A stretch of 52,413 nucleotides of DNA, taken from JBBRYW01 sp038253945. Lineage in GTDB: Bacteria > Actinomycetota > Thermoleophilia > Gaiellales > Gaiellaceae. This document shows positions 31,988-40,897 of the stretch, piece by piece. The stretch spans positions 1 through 52,413 of the forward strand of contig JBBSGR010000017.1 of NCBI GenBank assembly GCA_038253945.1, read 5' to 3'. How positions within the stretch are numbered: the first letter of the stretch is position 1; each line of letters begins with the position of its first letter. Position numbers and translations under genes: made by a program. The notes under the pieces were generated by a model that was not told the DNA's origin, did not search any database, and saw only the letters and a program-made list of their open reading frames with translations.

Positions 31988-33571
31988 TTACGAGACCCGC
32001 TGGGCGTCGTACATGCCGAACTCCTCCCGCAGAACCTCGCAGATCTCGCCGACCGTGCACCTCACGCGCAGGGCGTGCCGCATCGCCGGTAGGAGATTCA
32101 CGTCTCCGCGAGCCGACTCACGCACTTCGGCGAGAGCGCCCTCGGCGTCGTCCGGGCTTCGCTCGCGGCGCACTCGCGCCGTCCGCTCGAGCTGGCGCCG
32201 CTCGGCCTCGGGGTCGAGGCGATGCAGCTCGATTGGCTCTTCTTCCTCCTCCAGGAACCGGTTCACGCCGACGACGACGCGCTCGCCCGACTCGACCTCC
32301 GCCGTGTAGCGAAACGCGGCCTCCTCGATCTCGCGCTGGACGAAGCCCTGCTCGATCGCGGCCACGGCGCCCCCGAGCTCGTCGACCCGCTCGATCAGCT
32401 CACGGGCTTTCGATTCCAGCTCGCTCGTCAGCGCCTCGATGAAGTACGACCCTCCGAGCGGGTCGGCCGTGTCCGTCCCCCCGGCCTCCAGAGCAAGCAG
32501 TTGCTGCGTCCGCAGCGCAACCTTGGCCGAATGCTCCGTCGGCAGCGCGAGCGCCTCGTCGGATGCGTTCGTGTGGATCGACTGGGCGCCTCCGCAGACA
32601 GCCGAGAGCGCCTGCACCGCGACCCGAACGACGTTGTTCTCCGGCTGCTGCGCGGTCAGCGTCGAGCCTCCCGTCTGGGCATGGAAGCGAAGCGCCTGCG
32701 CGCGCGGGCTCGTGGCTCCGAATCGCTCCTCCATGATCCGCGCCCAGAGGCGTCGCGCGGCGCGGAACTTCGCCACCTCCTGGAAGAAGTGGTTGTGCGC
32801 GTTGAAGAAGAACGAGAGGCGCGCGCCGAACTCGTCCGGCGAAAGGCCGGCCTCCAGAGCCGCCTCGCAGTAGGCGATCCCGTTGGCGAGCGTGAAGCCG
32901 AGCTCCTGGGCCGCCGTCGAGCCGGCCTCGCGGATGTGGTAGCCCGAGATCGAGATCGTGTTCCACCTCGGCAGCCGCTCGGCGCAATAGGCGAAGAGGT
33001 CCGTTGTGATGCGCATCGAGGGGCGGGGCGGGAAGATGTAGTTCCCGCGCGCGACGTACTCCTTCAGAATGTCGTTCTGCACCGTCCCGCGCAGTCGGTC
33101 GCCCGGAACGCCCTGGCTCTCGGCGACCAGCTCGTAGAGCAGGAGCAGCAACGCCGCCGGCGCGTTGATCGTCATCGACGTCGAGACCTCGCCGAGCGGG
33201 ATTCCGTCGAGGAGAAGCTCCATGTCGGCGAGCGAGTCGATCGCGACGCCGGTCCTCCCCACTTCCCCGAGCGCTTGCTCGTCGTCGGAGTCGTACCCGA
33301 GCTGAGTCGGGAGGTCGAAGGCGACGGAGAGGCCCGTCTGGCCGCGGGCGAGCAGGTAGCGGAAGCGAGCGTTCGTCTCCTCCGCCGAGGCGAACCCGGC
33401 GTACTGCCGGATCGTCCAGGGGCGGCCGCGATACATGTCCGGGTACGGGCCGCGCGTGAACGGAAACTCGCCCGGAAGCTCGAGCTCGAGGTCGTCCCCG
33501 TCGTCCCGCGTATAGACCGGCTTGATCTCGATCCCCGAGTCGGTCTCGCGGCGATCCCCCGTCGTTGCCAT
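31988..33571 (-). CDS. methylmalonyl-CoA mutase family large subunit (catalytic domain only)
   Basis: A 527-residue acyl-CoA mutase TIM-barrel domain. It has TRGPYPDMYRGRPWTIRQYAGFASAEETN near residue 35-65, STSMTINAPAALLL, RGNYIFPPRPSMRITTDLF, and RLSFFFNAHNHFFQEVAKFRAARRLWARIM. It ends before the cobalamin-binding domain of long mutases, so the B12 subunit must be a separate gene, which is not in this window. The substrate could be methylmalonyl-, isobutyryl- or ethylmalonyl-type CoA; I cannot decide from memory of the active-site residues. ATG 33571 follows the usual charged leader. It is divergent from the MoaD-MoaE gene (57 bp). Confidence 0.9.
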   Translation of the reverse strand: MATTGDRRETDSGIEIKPVYTRDDGDDLELELPGEFPFTRGPYPDMYRGRPWTIRQYAGFASAEETNARFRYLLARGQTGLSVAFDLPTQLGYDSDDEQALGEVGRTGVAIDSLADMELLLDGIPLGEVSTSMTINAPAALLLLLYELVAESQGVPGDRLRGTVQNDILKEYVARGNYIFPPRPSMRITTDLFAYCAERLPRWNTISISGYHIREAGSTAAQELGFTLANGIAYCEAALEAGLSPDEFGARLSFFFNAHNHFFQEVAKFRAARRLWARIMEERFGATSPRAQALRFHAQTGGSTLTAQQPENNVVRVAVQALSAVCGGAQSIHTNASDEALALPTEHSAKVALRTQQLLALEAGGTDTADPLGGSYFIEALTSELESKARELIERVDELGGAVAAIEQGFVQREIEEAAFRYTAEVESGERVVVGVNRFLEEEEEPIELHRLDPEAERRQLERTARVRRERSPDDAEGALAEVRESARGDVNLLPAMRHALRVRCTVGEICEVLREEFGMYDAQRVS

Positions 33572-33628
33572 GGGGCAATCGTACGCCCGCTCGGCCGAAA
33601 CCTGGCGCCGGGCGTTTACGATCGCCAT

Positions 33629-34261
33629 GTGAAGGTTCGGGTCAAGCTCTTCGCCGGTCTGCGCGAGCGTGCTGGCGCGGCCGAGCGCGAGGTCGACGGC
33701 GTCGAGAGAGTGTCCGACGTCTGGCCCGCGCTCGGCCTCGGGGAGGAGCCGCCTGGCCTCCTCTACGCCGTCAACAAGGAGTACGCGGCACGCAGTCAGA
33801 GGCTCGCAGACGGCGACGAGGTCGCGCTCATCCCTCCCGTTTCAGGAGGCGCGTTCCGCCTCAGCGAGCAGCCGCTCGATCTCGCGGCGGCGGTCGCGGA
33901 AGTCTCCGACGATCTGGCCGGAGCGATCGCGACTTTCACCGGCACCACACGCATGCACTCGCGCGGGCGCACGGTCACCCAGCTCGAGTACGAGGCGTAC
34001 GCCGGCATGGCGGAGAAGGTGATGGAGCAGCTCGCGCGCGAGCTCGAGACGCGGTACGACCTGTGCGGGGTGGCGATCCACCACCGCGTCGGCCGCGTCG
34101 GCGTCGGCGAGACGAGCGTCGTCATCGCCGTGTCCGCGCCGCACCGCGGCGACGCCCTCGCCGCCTGTCGGGACGCGATCGACACGCTCAAGGAAACGGT
34201 GCCGCTCTGGAAGAAGGAGGTCTACGAGGGGGGCGAGGAGTGGATCGGCCGCGGCTCCTAG
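33629..34261 (+). CDS. MoaD-MoaE fusion (molybdopterin synthase)
   Basis: A 210-residue fusion. Residues 1-82 are MoaD (ubiquitin fold: VKVRVKLFAGLRERAGAAE ... DGDEVALIPPVSGG), and residues about 85-210 are MoaE (ISEQPLDL-like LSEQPLDLAAAVAEVSDDLAGAIATFTGTTR, LEYEAYAGMAEKVM, HRVGRVGVGETSVVIAVSAPHR, PLWKKEVYEGGEEWI). Molybdopterin synthase adds two sulfurs to cPMP using the MoaD C-terminal Gly-Gly thiocarboxylate. Here that Gly-Gly is internal, as in M. tuberculosis MoaX, which is known to be cleaved after translation. GTG 33629 gives the expected MoaD start. Confidence 0.92.
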   Translation: MKVRVKLFAGLRERAGAAEREVDGVERVSDVWPALGLGEEPPGLLYAVNKEYAARSQRLADGDEVALIPPVSGGAFRLSEQPLDLAAAVAEVSDDLAGAIATFTGTTRMHSRGRTVTQLEYEAYAGMAEKVMEQLARELETRYDLCGVAIHHRVGRVGVGETSVVIAVSAPHRGDALAACRDAIDTLKETVPLWKKEVYEGGEEWIGRGS

Positions 34262-34280
34262 CCCCCGATAACGTGCGCGG

Positions 34281-34831
34281 GTGGTGAAGGCACAACTCGC
34301 CCATCCGGGCTGGTGCACCAACCTCGTCGGCGCGGCTCGCCTGCAGCCCGGCGAGCGCGTGCTCGTCCTCGTCGACGAGCCGCTCGTCGAGGAAGGCTCT
34401 CAGCTCGCGGCCGCGGCTCGAGCTGCCGGAGCGGATCCACGCCTCGAGCTCTGGGCCGGAGAACGGCCGCTCGCCATTCCACCGGCCCCTGCTCTCGAGG
34501 CCGCGAGGACAGCTGACGCGTCGCTTTTTCTGGCCGAGCGGCCGCTCGGCGAGGAGGGCGGGGCGCGGATGCAGCTCCTGGAGGCGGTGACCGGCCACGG
34601 CGGCCGCCAGATCTTCCTCGGCTTCGTGGACGGCGAGCTGTCGGGTTCAACCCGACCGTCTCGCCGCGAGGGCACGTCATGCTCGACGAGAAGGCGGCGA
34701 ACACGGCCCACGTCGCGATCGGCCGCAACACCGGCCCGTACGGCGGCGAGAACGAGGCCTCGATCCACGTCGACTGCGTCTTCTCCTACCCCGAGATCAC
34801 GGCCGACGGGCACCTCATAGAGCTACCGTAG
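34281..34831 (+). pseudogene. M29 aminopeptidase relic with internal deletion
   Basis: The first frame from GTG 34281 is the N-terminus of a leucyl-aminopeptidase-type (M29) protein: CTNLVGAARLQPGERVLVLVDEPLVEEG ... AARAAGADPRLELW, up to GFVDGELSG near 34650. A different frame then gives the C-terminus: GFNPTVSPRGHVMLDEKAANTAHVAIGRN, YGGENEASIHVDCV, ending at TAG 34831. M29 enzymes have about 370 residues and only about 180 remain, so roughly 550 bp of the centre, including most metal ligands, is deleted with a frameshift. It cannot be functional. It lies between intact genes with normal spacing, consistent with reductive decay in place. Confidence 0.8.
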
Positions 34832-34836
34832 GAACC

Positions 34837-35643
34837 GTGGAGCCACAGCCGCAGCCCGATTACGAGCGGAACTACAACCCGATCCAGCCTCAGCAGCCCG
34901 CCTGGCGGCTGCTTCTTCGCCGCATCTGGGCGCCCGTCGCAGGGCTCGGCGCGCTGCTCGTAAAGTACGGCGCGTTCCTCTTCAAGGCGAAGTTCTTCTT
35001 CTCGATCTTCGTCTCGGCGGCGGTCTACGTGTGGATCGGCGGGTGGTGGTTCGGCCTCGGCCTGATCGGGCTCCTGTTCGTCCACGAGATGGGTCACGTG
35101 ATCGAGGCGAAGCGGCAGGGCCTTCCCGTCAGCGCACCCCTCTTCATCCCCTTCCTGGGCGCCGCGATCATGATGAAGCGGATGCCGCAGGACGCCTGGC
35201 ACGAGGCCCTGAACGGAATCGCTGGGCCGATTCTCGGCTCGATCGGCGCGGCCGGCATCTGGATCGTCGGCGAGGCCACGAATTCGCGCCCGCTGATCGC
35301 GCTCGCCTTCCTCGGCTTCCTGATCAACCTCTTCAACCTGCTGCCCGTGCTCCCGCTCGACGGCGGCCGCATCGTGGGGGCTCTGCACCCGGCGCTCTGG
35401 CTCGCGGGGCTCGTTGGGCTGGTCGCGCTCGTCCTGTACCGCCCGAACCCCTTGCTGATCATCATCCTCATCTTCGCCGCGATGGAGCTCCGCAGCCGGT
35501 GGAGGATGCGGAGGCATCCCGAGACGCAGTCGTACTACACGGTGAGTGCCGGCCGGCGGATCACGATCGGGGTCCTGTACTTCGCGCTCGCGGCGCTGCT
35601 CGTCCTCGGCATGCACGCGACCCACGTTCCACGCAGCTTCTAG
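34837..35643 (+). CDS. M50 site-2-protease family membrane metalloprotease
   Basis: A 268-residue membrane protein with the zinc motif HEMGH (83-87) in one helix and the second metal-ligand motif LPLDGGR (D175) in another. At least five membrane segments are visible. The N-terminus (about 1-45) is soluble and Gln/Pro-rich. There is no PDZ domain, placing it among the minimal S2P-like proteases. Such enzymes cut membrane-anchored regulators; the substrate is unknown. GTG 34837 starts six bases after the aminopeptidase relic, and the stop overlaps the next start by one base, so it is cotranscribed with the LOG-like gene. Confidence 0.9.
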   Translation: MEPQPQPDYERNYNPIQPQQPAWRLLLRRIWAPVAGLGALLVKYGAFLFKAKFFFSIFVSAAVYVWIGGWWFGLGLIGLLFVHEMGHVIEAKRQGLPVSAPLFIPFLGAAIMMKRMPQDAWHEALNGIAGPILGSIGAAGIWIVGEATNSRPLIALAFLGFLINLFNLLPVLPLDGGRIVGALHPALWLAGLVGLVALVLYRPNPLLIIILIFAAMELRSRWRMRRHPETQSYYTVSAGRRITIGVLYFALAALLVLGMHATHVPRSF

Positions 35644-36350
35644 TGCTCGAGACGACCGACCGACAGATCCTCGAGCGGGAGGACGCAGCACTCGACGAGC
35701 ACGTCGCGCTGATCGCGCGCGAGTTCCAGAAAGGCTTCGAGGCGGTCGAGCGGATCGGCAGGCCGGGCGTCACGATCTTCGGCTCGGCGAGGATCGCCGA
35801 GACTCACCCCGTCTACCGGGCGGCCCGCGAGACGGGACGTCGATTCGCCGAGGCCGGCTTCGCTGTCGTCACGGGCGGCGGCCCGGGCGTGATGGAGGCC
35901 GCAAACCGCGGCGCGCACGACGCGGGCGGCGTCTCGGTCGGCTTCAACATCGAGCTGCCGCACGAGCAGCAGGGCAACCCGTATCTCGACATCGAGCTGA
36001 CCTTCGACCACTTCTATGCCCGCAAGGTGATGCTCGTGAAGGCCTCGGAGGGCTTCGTCCTCTTCCCGGGCGGGTTCGGCACGCTCGACGAGCTGTTCGA
36101 GTCGCTGACGCTGATGCAGACGAACAAGGTGCTCGACTTCCCGGTTGTCCTCGTCGGCTCCGCCTACTGGAGCGGCCTGCTCGACTGGATCCACCGCGAG
36201 CCGTTGAGGGAGCGGATGATCTCGTCAGAGGACGAGAGGCTCCTCTTCCTGACCGACGACCCCGCGGTCGCCGCGCAGCACGTGCTCGAAGGCTACGAGC
36301 GCAGGGGCGCGCCAGTGCCGTCGACGCCCCTCAAGGCCGACGCCCAGTAG
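35643..36350 (+). CDS. LOG / TIGR00730-family Rossmann-fold protein
   Basis: A 235-residue protein of the LOG (cytokinin riboside 5'-monophosphate phosphoribohydrolase) family. It has the hallmarks VTGGGPGVMEAANRGAHDAGG and FPGGFGTLDELFE (PGGxGTxxE), preceded by VTIFGSARI. Bacterial members split nucleotide 5'-monophosphates to base and ribose phosphate; many are of unknown physiological role. GTG 35643 shares one base with the previous stop (TAGTG). Its 3' end overlaps the convergent phosphotransferase-like gene by about 20 bp. Confidence 0.9.
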   Translation: MLETTDRQILEREDAALDEHVALIAREFQKGFEAVERIGRPGVTIFGSARIAETHPVYRAARETGRRFAEAGFAVVTGGGPGVMEAANRGAHDAGGVSVGFNIELPHEQQGNPYLDIELTFDHFYARKVMLVKASEGFVLFPGGFGTLDELFESLTLMQTNKVLDFPVVLVGSAYWSGLLDWIHREPLRERMISSEDERLLFLTDDPAVAAQHVLEGYERRGAPVPSTPLKADAQ

Positions 36351-37292
36351 CGAGCGCGAGGGCCAGCTCGACCGGGGCACCGTACGGGTCCTGGTCAGGC
36401 GCCCGCTGCGGAAAGTTGCGTGCGATCGCGTCCGTGACGATCCGGTAGACGAGCGCTCGCAGAAGCAGCTGCGGGAGCTCCTCGACGTGTGCGACCTCCC
36501 CTAGGATCGAGTCGTCGGCGCCGTACCACGTGAGCGCGTCGCCGATCACGATCGCCGAGGCGAAGCCTGCGGGGCGGAAGTAGGGAGCGAAGTCGATCAC
36601 CGCGGGGGGCTGCCCTGCCGCGAAGAGCACGTTCCCCGGCAGGTCGCCGTGCATCACCTGGCGCGGCAGCGCGACCGGTCGGAGCGCCCCGAGCAGCCTG
36701 CCCAGGTGCTGGCCCTGGCGAACCGCCTCGCGGGCGACTCGCCCCAGGCGACGCGATCGCCCCACGACCACGGGTTCCTTCGGCGGGCGATGTACGGCGG
36801 TTCCGGTACCTGCGAGACAGCACGATGGAACGCCTCGCCGGCCCGCACGATCTCGCCCCAGCGGCCGGGCTCGTGCTCACCCTCGACCCGCCGCGAGGCT
36901 GTCCAGCCGTCGACGACCCAGCCGCCTGCCCTGGAGCGCAGCGGGGAAGCCACGCGAAACCCGTCCTCGTGGAGCCCGTCCGTCACAGCGGCCACCCACT
37001 CAGCCTCCTCCACGTCCTCCACGGGCTTTAGCACGATGTCGCCGGCGACCCACGACCTGCCCTGCCCTCCAGCGAGAGCCAGCGGCTCGGCTACGACATG
37101 GAAGGCGCGAAGCACGCCGGTGGGTGGTTCGAGCCGATGGTTCAGCGAGAGCCGCTCAGCGTTTCCAGTCGGGACTGACCCTGGCCGAGCGTCCGCCGGC
37201 TGCCCCCCGTCCACAGCGAGAACGTGGAGCGTCGGGGCTTTCGCGCCCGCTACGCATGCAAGCCTCGTCCCGTCGCGCGGGCATCTCTCCAC
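36331..37292 (-). pseudogene. TIGR02569-like phosphotransferase-fold protein, frameshifted
   Basis: Two overlapping frames give one aminoglycoside-phosphotransferase-like protein. The N-terminal part runs from about 37115 (EPPTGVLRAFHV, LALAGGQGRSWVAGDIVLKPVEDVEEAEWVAAV) to RNPWSWGDRVAWGES. The C-terminal part (AVRQGQHLGRLLGALRPVALP, HGDLPGNVLFAAGQPPAVIDFAPYFRP) continues in another frame to 36331. The HGDLPGN and VIDF motifs are the kinase-like catalytic loop and metal site. The frames need a one-base change near 36740. The actual start is unclear: GTG 37115 is just before the conserved region, and GTG 37292 is the longest. It is divergent from selA. Function of the family is not known. Confidence 0.7.
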
Positions 37293-37319
37293 GGACTGTA
37301 GCTTCGTACACTTCGGGGC

Positions 37320-38705
37320 ATGGAGTTGCGAGACCTCCCGTCCGTCGACGACCTGGTGCGGGACGAGCGCTTGAGCGGATGGGATCGCGGGTCGGTCGTG
37401 GAGGCAGCGAGAGTCGTCCTCGGCTCGGCGCGCGAGGAGATTCGCGTGGCGCTCGATCCGGGCGATCTAGCGTCGCGTGTGGCGAGCGAGCTCATCTCCG
37501 CACGAAGCCCGCAACTTCGCCGGGTGCTGAACGCGACGGGGGTCGTCCTCCACACGAATCTCGGGCGCGCCCCGCTCGCCGCTGCCGCCCTCGCGCGCGT
37601 CACTGAGGTAGCAGGTGGCTACGCGAACCTCGAGTACGACCTCGAGCGAGGCGGTCGCGGGTCGCGCCAGGACCACGTGGCCGCGATCCTCTACCGCCTG
37701 ACGGGAGCCGAGGCCGCGCTGGTCGTGAACAACAACGCAGCCGCCGTCCTACTCGCGCTGGCGGCGCTGGCCGAAGGTCACGAGGTACTCGTCTCGCGCG
37801 GAGAGCTGATCGAGATCGGCGACGGCTTCCGCATCCCCGACGTGCTGGAGCGCTCGGGGGCGCGCCTGCGCGAGGTCGGGACGACGAACCGCACGCGCGC
37901 GGCCGACTACGAGGACGCGATTGGACTCGAGACGGCCGTGCTCCTTCGCGTCCACCGCTCCAACTTCCGCGTCGTCGGCTTTACGGAGCAGCCGTCCGTC
38001 GGGGAGCTGGCGGCTGTCGCGCGCCGCCACGGGCTGCCGCTCGTCGACGACCTCGGTTCCGGCGCGTTCCGTCACTTCGAGGACGAGCCCTCGGCGAAGG
38101 ACAGCCTCTCCGCGGGCGCGGACCTCGCCTGCTTCTCGGGCGACAAGCTGCTCGGGGGCCCGCAGGCGGGCATCGTCGTCGGGCGGGCCGAGCTCGTGGA
38201 GCGACTCCGCCGCCACCCGCTCCAGCGCGCGCTCCGGGCCGACAAGCTCACGCTCGCGGCGCTCGAGGGAACGCTCGCCCTCTACCTCGATCCCGACCGT
38301 GCGGCCCGCGAGATTCCGGTCTTACGCTCCCTGCTCGAGCCGGTCGCAGTAGTGCGAGTCAGGGCGGAGCGCCTGGCCGCGCTCGTGGACGGCGCCGTCG
38401 AGGAGACGATCGCCCGCGCCGGGGGCGGTGCCCTGCCGCTGGCTGAGCTGCCGAGCTTCGCCTGCGCCGTCGAGGAAACGCTCGCCGCCCCACTGCGCGC
38501 CGGCGATCCGCCGGTGATCGGCATCGTTCGCGACGGCCGCCTGCTGCTCGACTGCCGTACGCTGACCGACGGGGAGGTCGAGGAGGCGGCCGCGGCGGTC
38601 GCCGCTACCCGCGGTCGTGACACGCTACGCGTCCGGGATCGCCGGAGTGACGCCTGCGATCGTCAGTCGCCCGCTCCGCATCAGCCTCACGAGGTTGACC
38701 TATGA
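37320..38705 (+). CDS. selA: L-seryl-tRNA(Sec) selenium transferase
   Basis: A 461-residue PLP enzyme that converts Ser-tRNA(Sec) to Sec-tRNA(Sec) with selenophosphate. Family signatures are RRVLNATGVVLHTNLGRAPL (68-85), VNNNAAAVLLAL, SRGELIEIGDGFRIPDV, VDDLGSGAF and the PLP-lysine motif FSGDKLLGGPQAG (K276). ATG 37320 gives a normal N-terminal domain. It overlaps selB by ATGA. With selB and the tRNA-Sec at 46852 it supplies the Sec pathway. SelD, which makes selenophosphate, is not in this window. Confidence 0.96.
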   Translation: MELRDLPSVDDLVRDERLSGWDRGSVVEAARVVLGSAREEIRVALDPGDLASRVASELISARSPQLRRVLNATGVVLHTNLGRAPLAAAALARVTEVAGGYANLEYDLERGGRGSRQDHVAAILYRLTGAEAALVVNNNAAAVLLALAALAEGHEVLVSRGELIEIGDGFRIPDVLERSGARLREVGTTNRTRAADYEDAIGLETAVLLRVHRSNFRVVGFTEQPSVGELAAVARRHGLPLVDDLGSGAFRHFEDEPSAKDSLSAGADLACFSGDKLLGGPQAGIVVGRAELVERLRRHPLQRALRADKLTLAALEGTLALYLDPDRAAREIPVLRSLLEPVAVVRVRAERLAALVDGAVEETIARAGGGALPLAELPSFACAVEETLAAPLRAGDPPVIGIVRDGRLLLDCRTLTDGEVEEAAAAVAATRGRDTLRVRDRRSDACDRQSPAPHQPHEVDL

Positions 38706-40450
38706 GTGACCGCCCGCTCACCGTCGGCACCGCCGGCCACATCGACCACGGCAAGACATGGCTCGTGCGGGCACTGACGGGCAAGGACACGGACCGCCTG
38801 CCCGAGGAGCGCCGCCGGGGGATCTCGATCGAGCTCGGCTACGCGCCGCTCGAGCTCCCGGGCGGCAGGCGAGTCTCGGTGGTCGACGTCCCGGGCCACG
38901 AGCGCTTCGTCCGCACGATGGTCGCGGGTGCCACGGGAATCGACCTGTTTCTGCTCGTGATCGACGCCGCGGAGGGCGCTCGGCCGCAGACGCACGAGCA
39001 TCTCGCGGTCTTGCGGCTCCTCGGCGTGGGACGAGGCGTGGTCGCCGTCACGAAGGCGGACGCGGTCGATGCCGAGACGCTCGAGCTCGCGCTGGAGGAG
39101 GCTCGCGAGCTGGTTCCGGATGCTGTGGCGGTGCCCGTCAGCGCAGTGACCGGCGACGGGCTCGATGACCTGCGGGTGGCACTCGAGGAGGCGGCCGGCG
39201 CGGTCATTCAGCGCACAGCGGACGGCCCGACGCGGCTCTTCGTCGACCGCTCCTTCACGCTCCGCGGAATCGGCACGGTCGTCACGGGAACCCTGTGGTC
39301 GGGAACGATCGGCGAGGGTGACGATCTGCGCCTGGAGCCGGCGGGCGTGCCGGTTCGGATCCGGAGTGTGCAGGTTCACGACCGGCCGGTGGGGCGCGCC
39401 GCGGCCGGCCAGCGCGTCGCGGTCAGCCTTCCCGGCTTCGAGCGCTCGGCCGTGCAGCGGGGCGACGTGCTCGTCTCGGCCGGCTCGTATCCGCTGAGCT
39501 ACCGGCTGGACGTCGCGCTCGAGGAGCTTCGACCGATCGAGAGCGGGACGCAGCTTCAGGTGCATCATGGAACGTCGGAGCTGCAGGCGCGGCTCGTCCG
39601 GGTTGGGGAGCGGTACGTGCAGCTTCGGCTCGCGAAGCCGACTCTCGCCGCGCGTGGCGATCGAGTCGTGCTCCGCTCCGGCACGACGATCGGCGGCGGG
39701 ACGGTGCTCGACCCGGCTCCGCCGCGGCGAACCGACGCCAGGCGGCTCGAGCTGCTCGAGACCGGCGATCCGGCGGCAATCGCGAGAGCCGCCGTCCATG
39801 CCCCGCAAACGCGCGAGAGACTGGCCGCACGAGGACTCCTCTCGCCGGACGAGCTGGAGCTGGGCTTGGCCGGCCTCGAGCACGCGGACCGGTGGTACTT
39901 CGCCCGCGGCTGGCTCGACGAGACTCGAAGCGCTGTGCACGAGCGGCTCGGCAGAAGAGCGCGGGAAGTGCCGCTCGACCCCGGTGTCCCGCTCGCCGAG
40001 CTCCTCCCGCAGCGGCCGTGGGCGAGCGCCGTGCTCGGCCTGCTCGAGGTCGAGCGGCGGAGCGGGAAGGCCTATCTGCCCGGGGGCATGGCGTCGGTCG
40101 GCGACGCGGCTGAGGCGGCCGAGCGCGTCGAGTCCGAGCTCACGGCGGCAGGCCTCGATCCCGTGCGGGTCGAGGACGCCCGGCTCGCTCGCTACCTCGA
40201 GGAGCAGGGGCGGCTCGTGCGGCTCGGCGACGGGCTAGCCGTCCACGCCGAGTCCTTCGAGCGGGCCCGCGCAGCGCTGGTCGAGGAGTGCGAGCGCGCC
40301 GGGACGATCCGCCTCGCTCGCTTTCGCGATCTGCTCGGGACGTCGCGCCGCACCGCGCAGCTGCTGCTCGAGCGTTTCGACGCCGACGGCGTTACCCGCC
40401 GGACGGGCGACGAGCGGATCCTCAGGCGCGCCGCGCGAGTGCCGCGTTAA
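38702..40450 (+). CDS. selB: selenocysteine-specific elongation factor
   Basis: A 582-residue GTPase that carries Sec-tRNA(Sec) to UGA codons marked by a SECIS hairpin. G1 GHIDHGKT is at 12-19, G3 DVPGH at 62-66 and G4 TKAD at 117-120. The two EF-Tu-like beta domains follow (to about 335). The C-terminus has winged-helix repeats (for example RLARFRDLLGTSRRTAQLLLERFDADGVTRR) that bind the SECIS RNA. Its length is normal for a compact SelB. It is coupled to selA through ATGA. Confidence 0.96.
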   Translation: MSDRPLTVGTAGHIDHGKTWLVRALTGKDTDRLPEERRRGISIELGYAPLELPGGRRVSVVDVPGHERFVRTMVAGATGIDLFLLVIDAAEGARPQTHEHLAVLRLLGVGRGVVAVTKADAVDAETLELALEEARELVPDAVAVPVSAVTGDGLDDLRVALEEAAGAVIQRTADGPTRLFVDRSFTLRGIGTVVTGTLWSGTIGEGDDLRLEPAGVPVRIRSVQVHDRPVGRAAAGQRVAVSLPGFERSAVQRGDVLVSAGSYPLSYRLDVALEELRPIESGTQLQVHHGTSELQARLVRVGERYVQLRLAKPTLAARGDRVVLRSGTTIGGGTVLDPAPPRRTDARRLELLETGDPAAIARAAVHAPQTRERLAARGLLSPDELELGLAGLEHADRWYFARGWLDETRSAVHERLGRRAREVPLDPGVPLAELLPQRPWASAVLGLLEVERRSGKAYLPGGMASVGDAAEAAERVESELTAAGLDPVRVEDARLARYLEEQGRLVRLGDGLAVHAESFERARAALVEECERAGTIRLARFRDLLGTSRRTAQLLLERFDADGVTRRTGDERILRRAARVPR

Positions 40451-40492
40451 GGTCTCCCCCAGGCAGCTTCCGACGACCCCGGGGAGACCAGC

Positions 40493-40897
40493 GTGAGACC
40501 ATCCGACCTTCCACCCGATTCCGCGACCGCGCTCGAGCAGGCGATCGACTTCTACAACGACGCGTGGAACCGGCACGATCTCGACGCGATTGTCTCGCTC
40601 CATGCCCCTGACTTCGTGTTCGAGAACCACACGGCGGGTGAGCGGGCCGAGGGCCCCGACGCCGCCGACCACATCGCGGAGATCTTCCGCAACTGGCCGG
40701 ACCTCGCCTTCCGCGGACGACGCCTGTACGTGCGAGAGGCGCTCGTCGTCAGCGAGTGGACGGCGACGGCGACCCACGAGGACGGGCGAGCGCTGGAGTG
40801 GGACGGCGCCGACATCTTCCTCTTCGAGGACGGCCTGATCAGGCGGAAGGACGTCTACTCGGCGTCACACCGGCCGCGCGTCCTCGAGCGGCGCTAA
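40493..40897 (+). CDS. SnoaL/NTF2-like protein
   Basis: A 134-residue NTF2-fold protein. IDFYNDAWNRHDLDAIVSLHAPDFVFENH, AEIFRNWPDLAFRGRRLYV and VVSEWTATATHEDG are the standard SnoaL-like helix and beta elements ending in IFLFEDGLIRRKDVYS. These proteins are polyketide cyclase relatives or ligand-binding proteins; the function here is unknown. GTG 40493 lies 43 bp after selB, so it may be cotranscribed. Its 3' end overlaps the convergent nitrilase gene by four bases. Confidence 0.82.
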   Translation: MRPSDLPPDSATALEQAIDFYNDAWNRHDLDAIVSLHAPDFVFENHTAGERAEGPDAADHIAEIFRNWPDLAFRGRRLYVREALVVSEWTATATHEDGRALEWDGADIFLFEDGLIRRKDVYSASHRPRVLERR

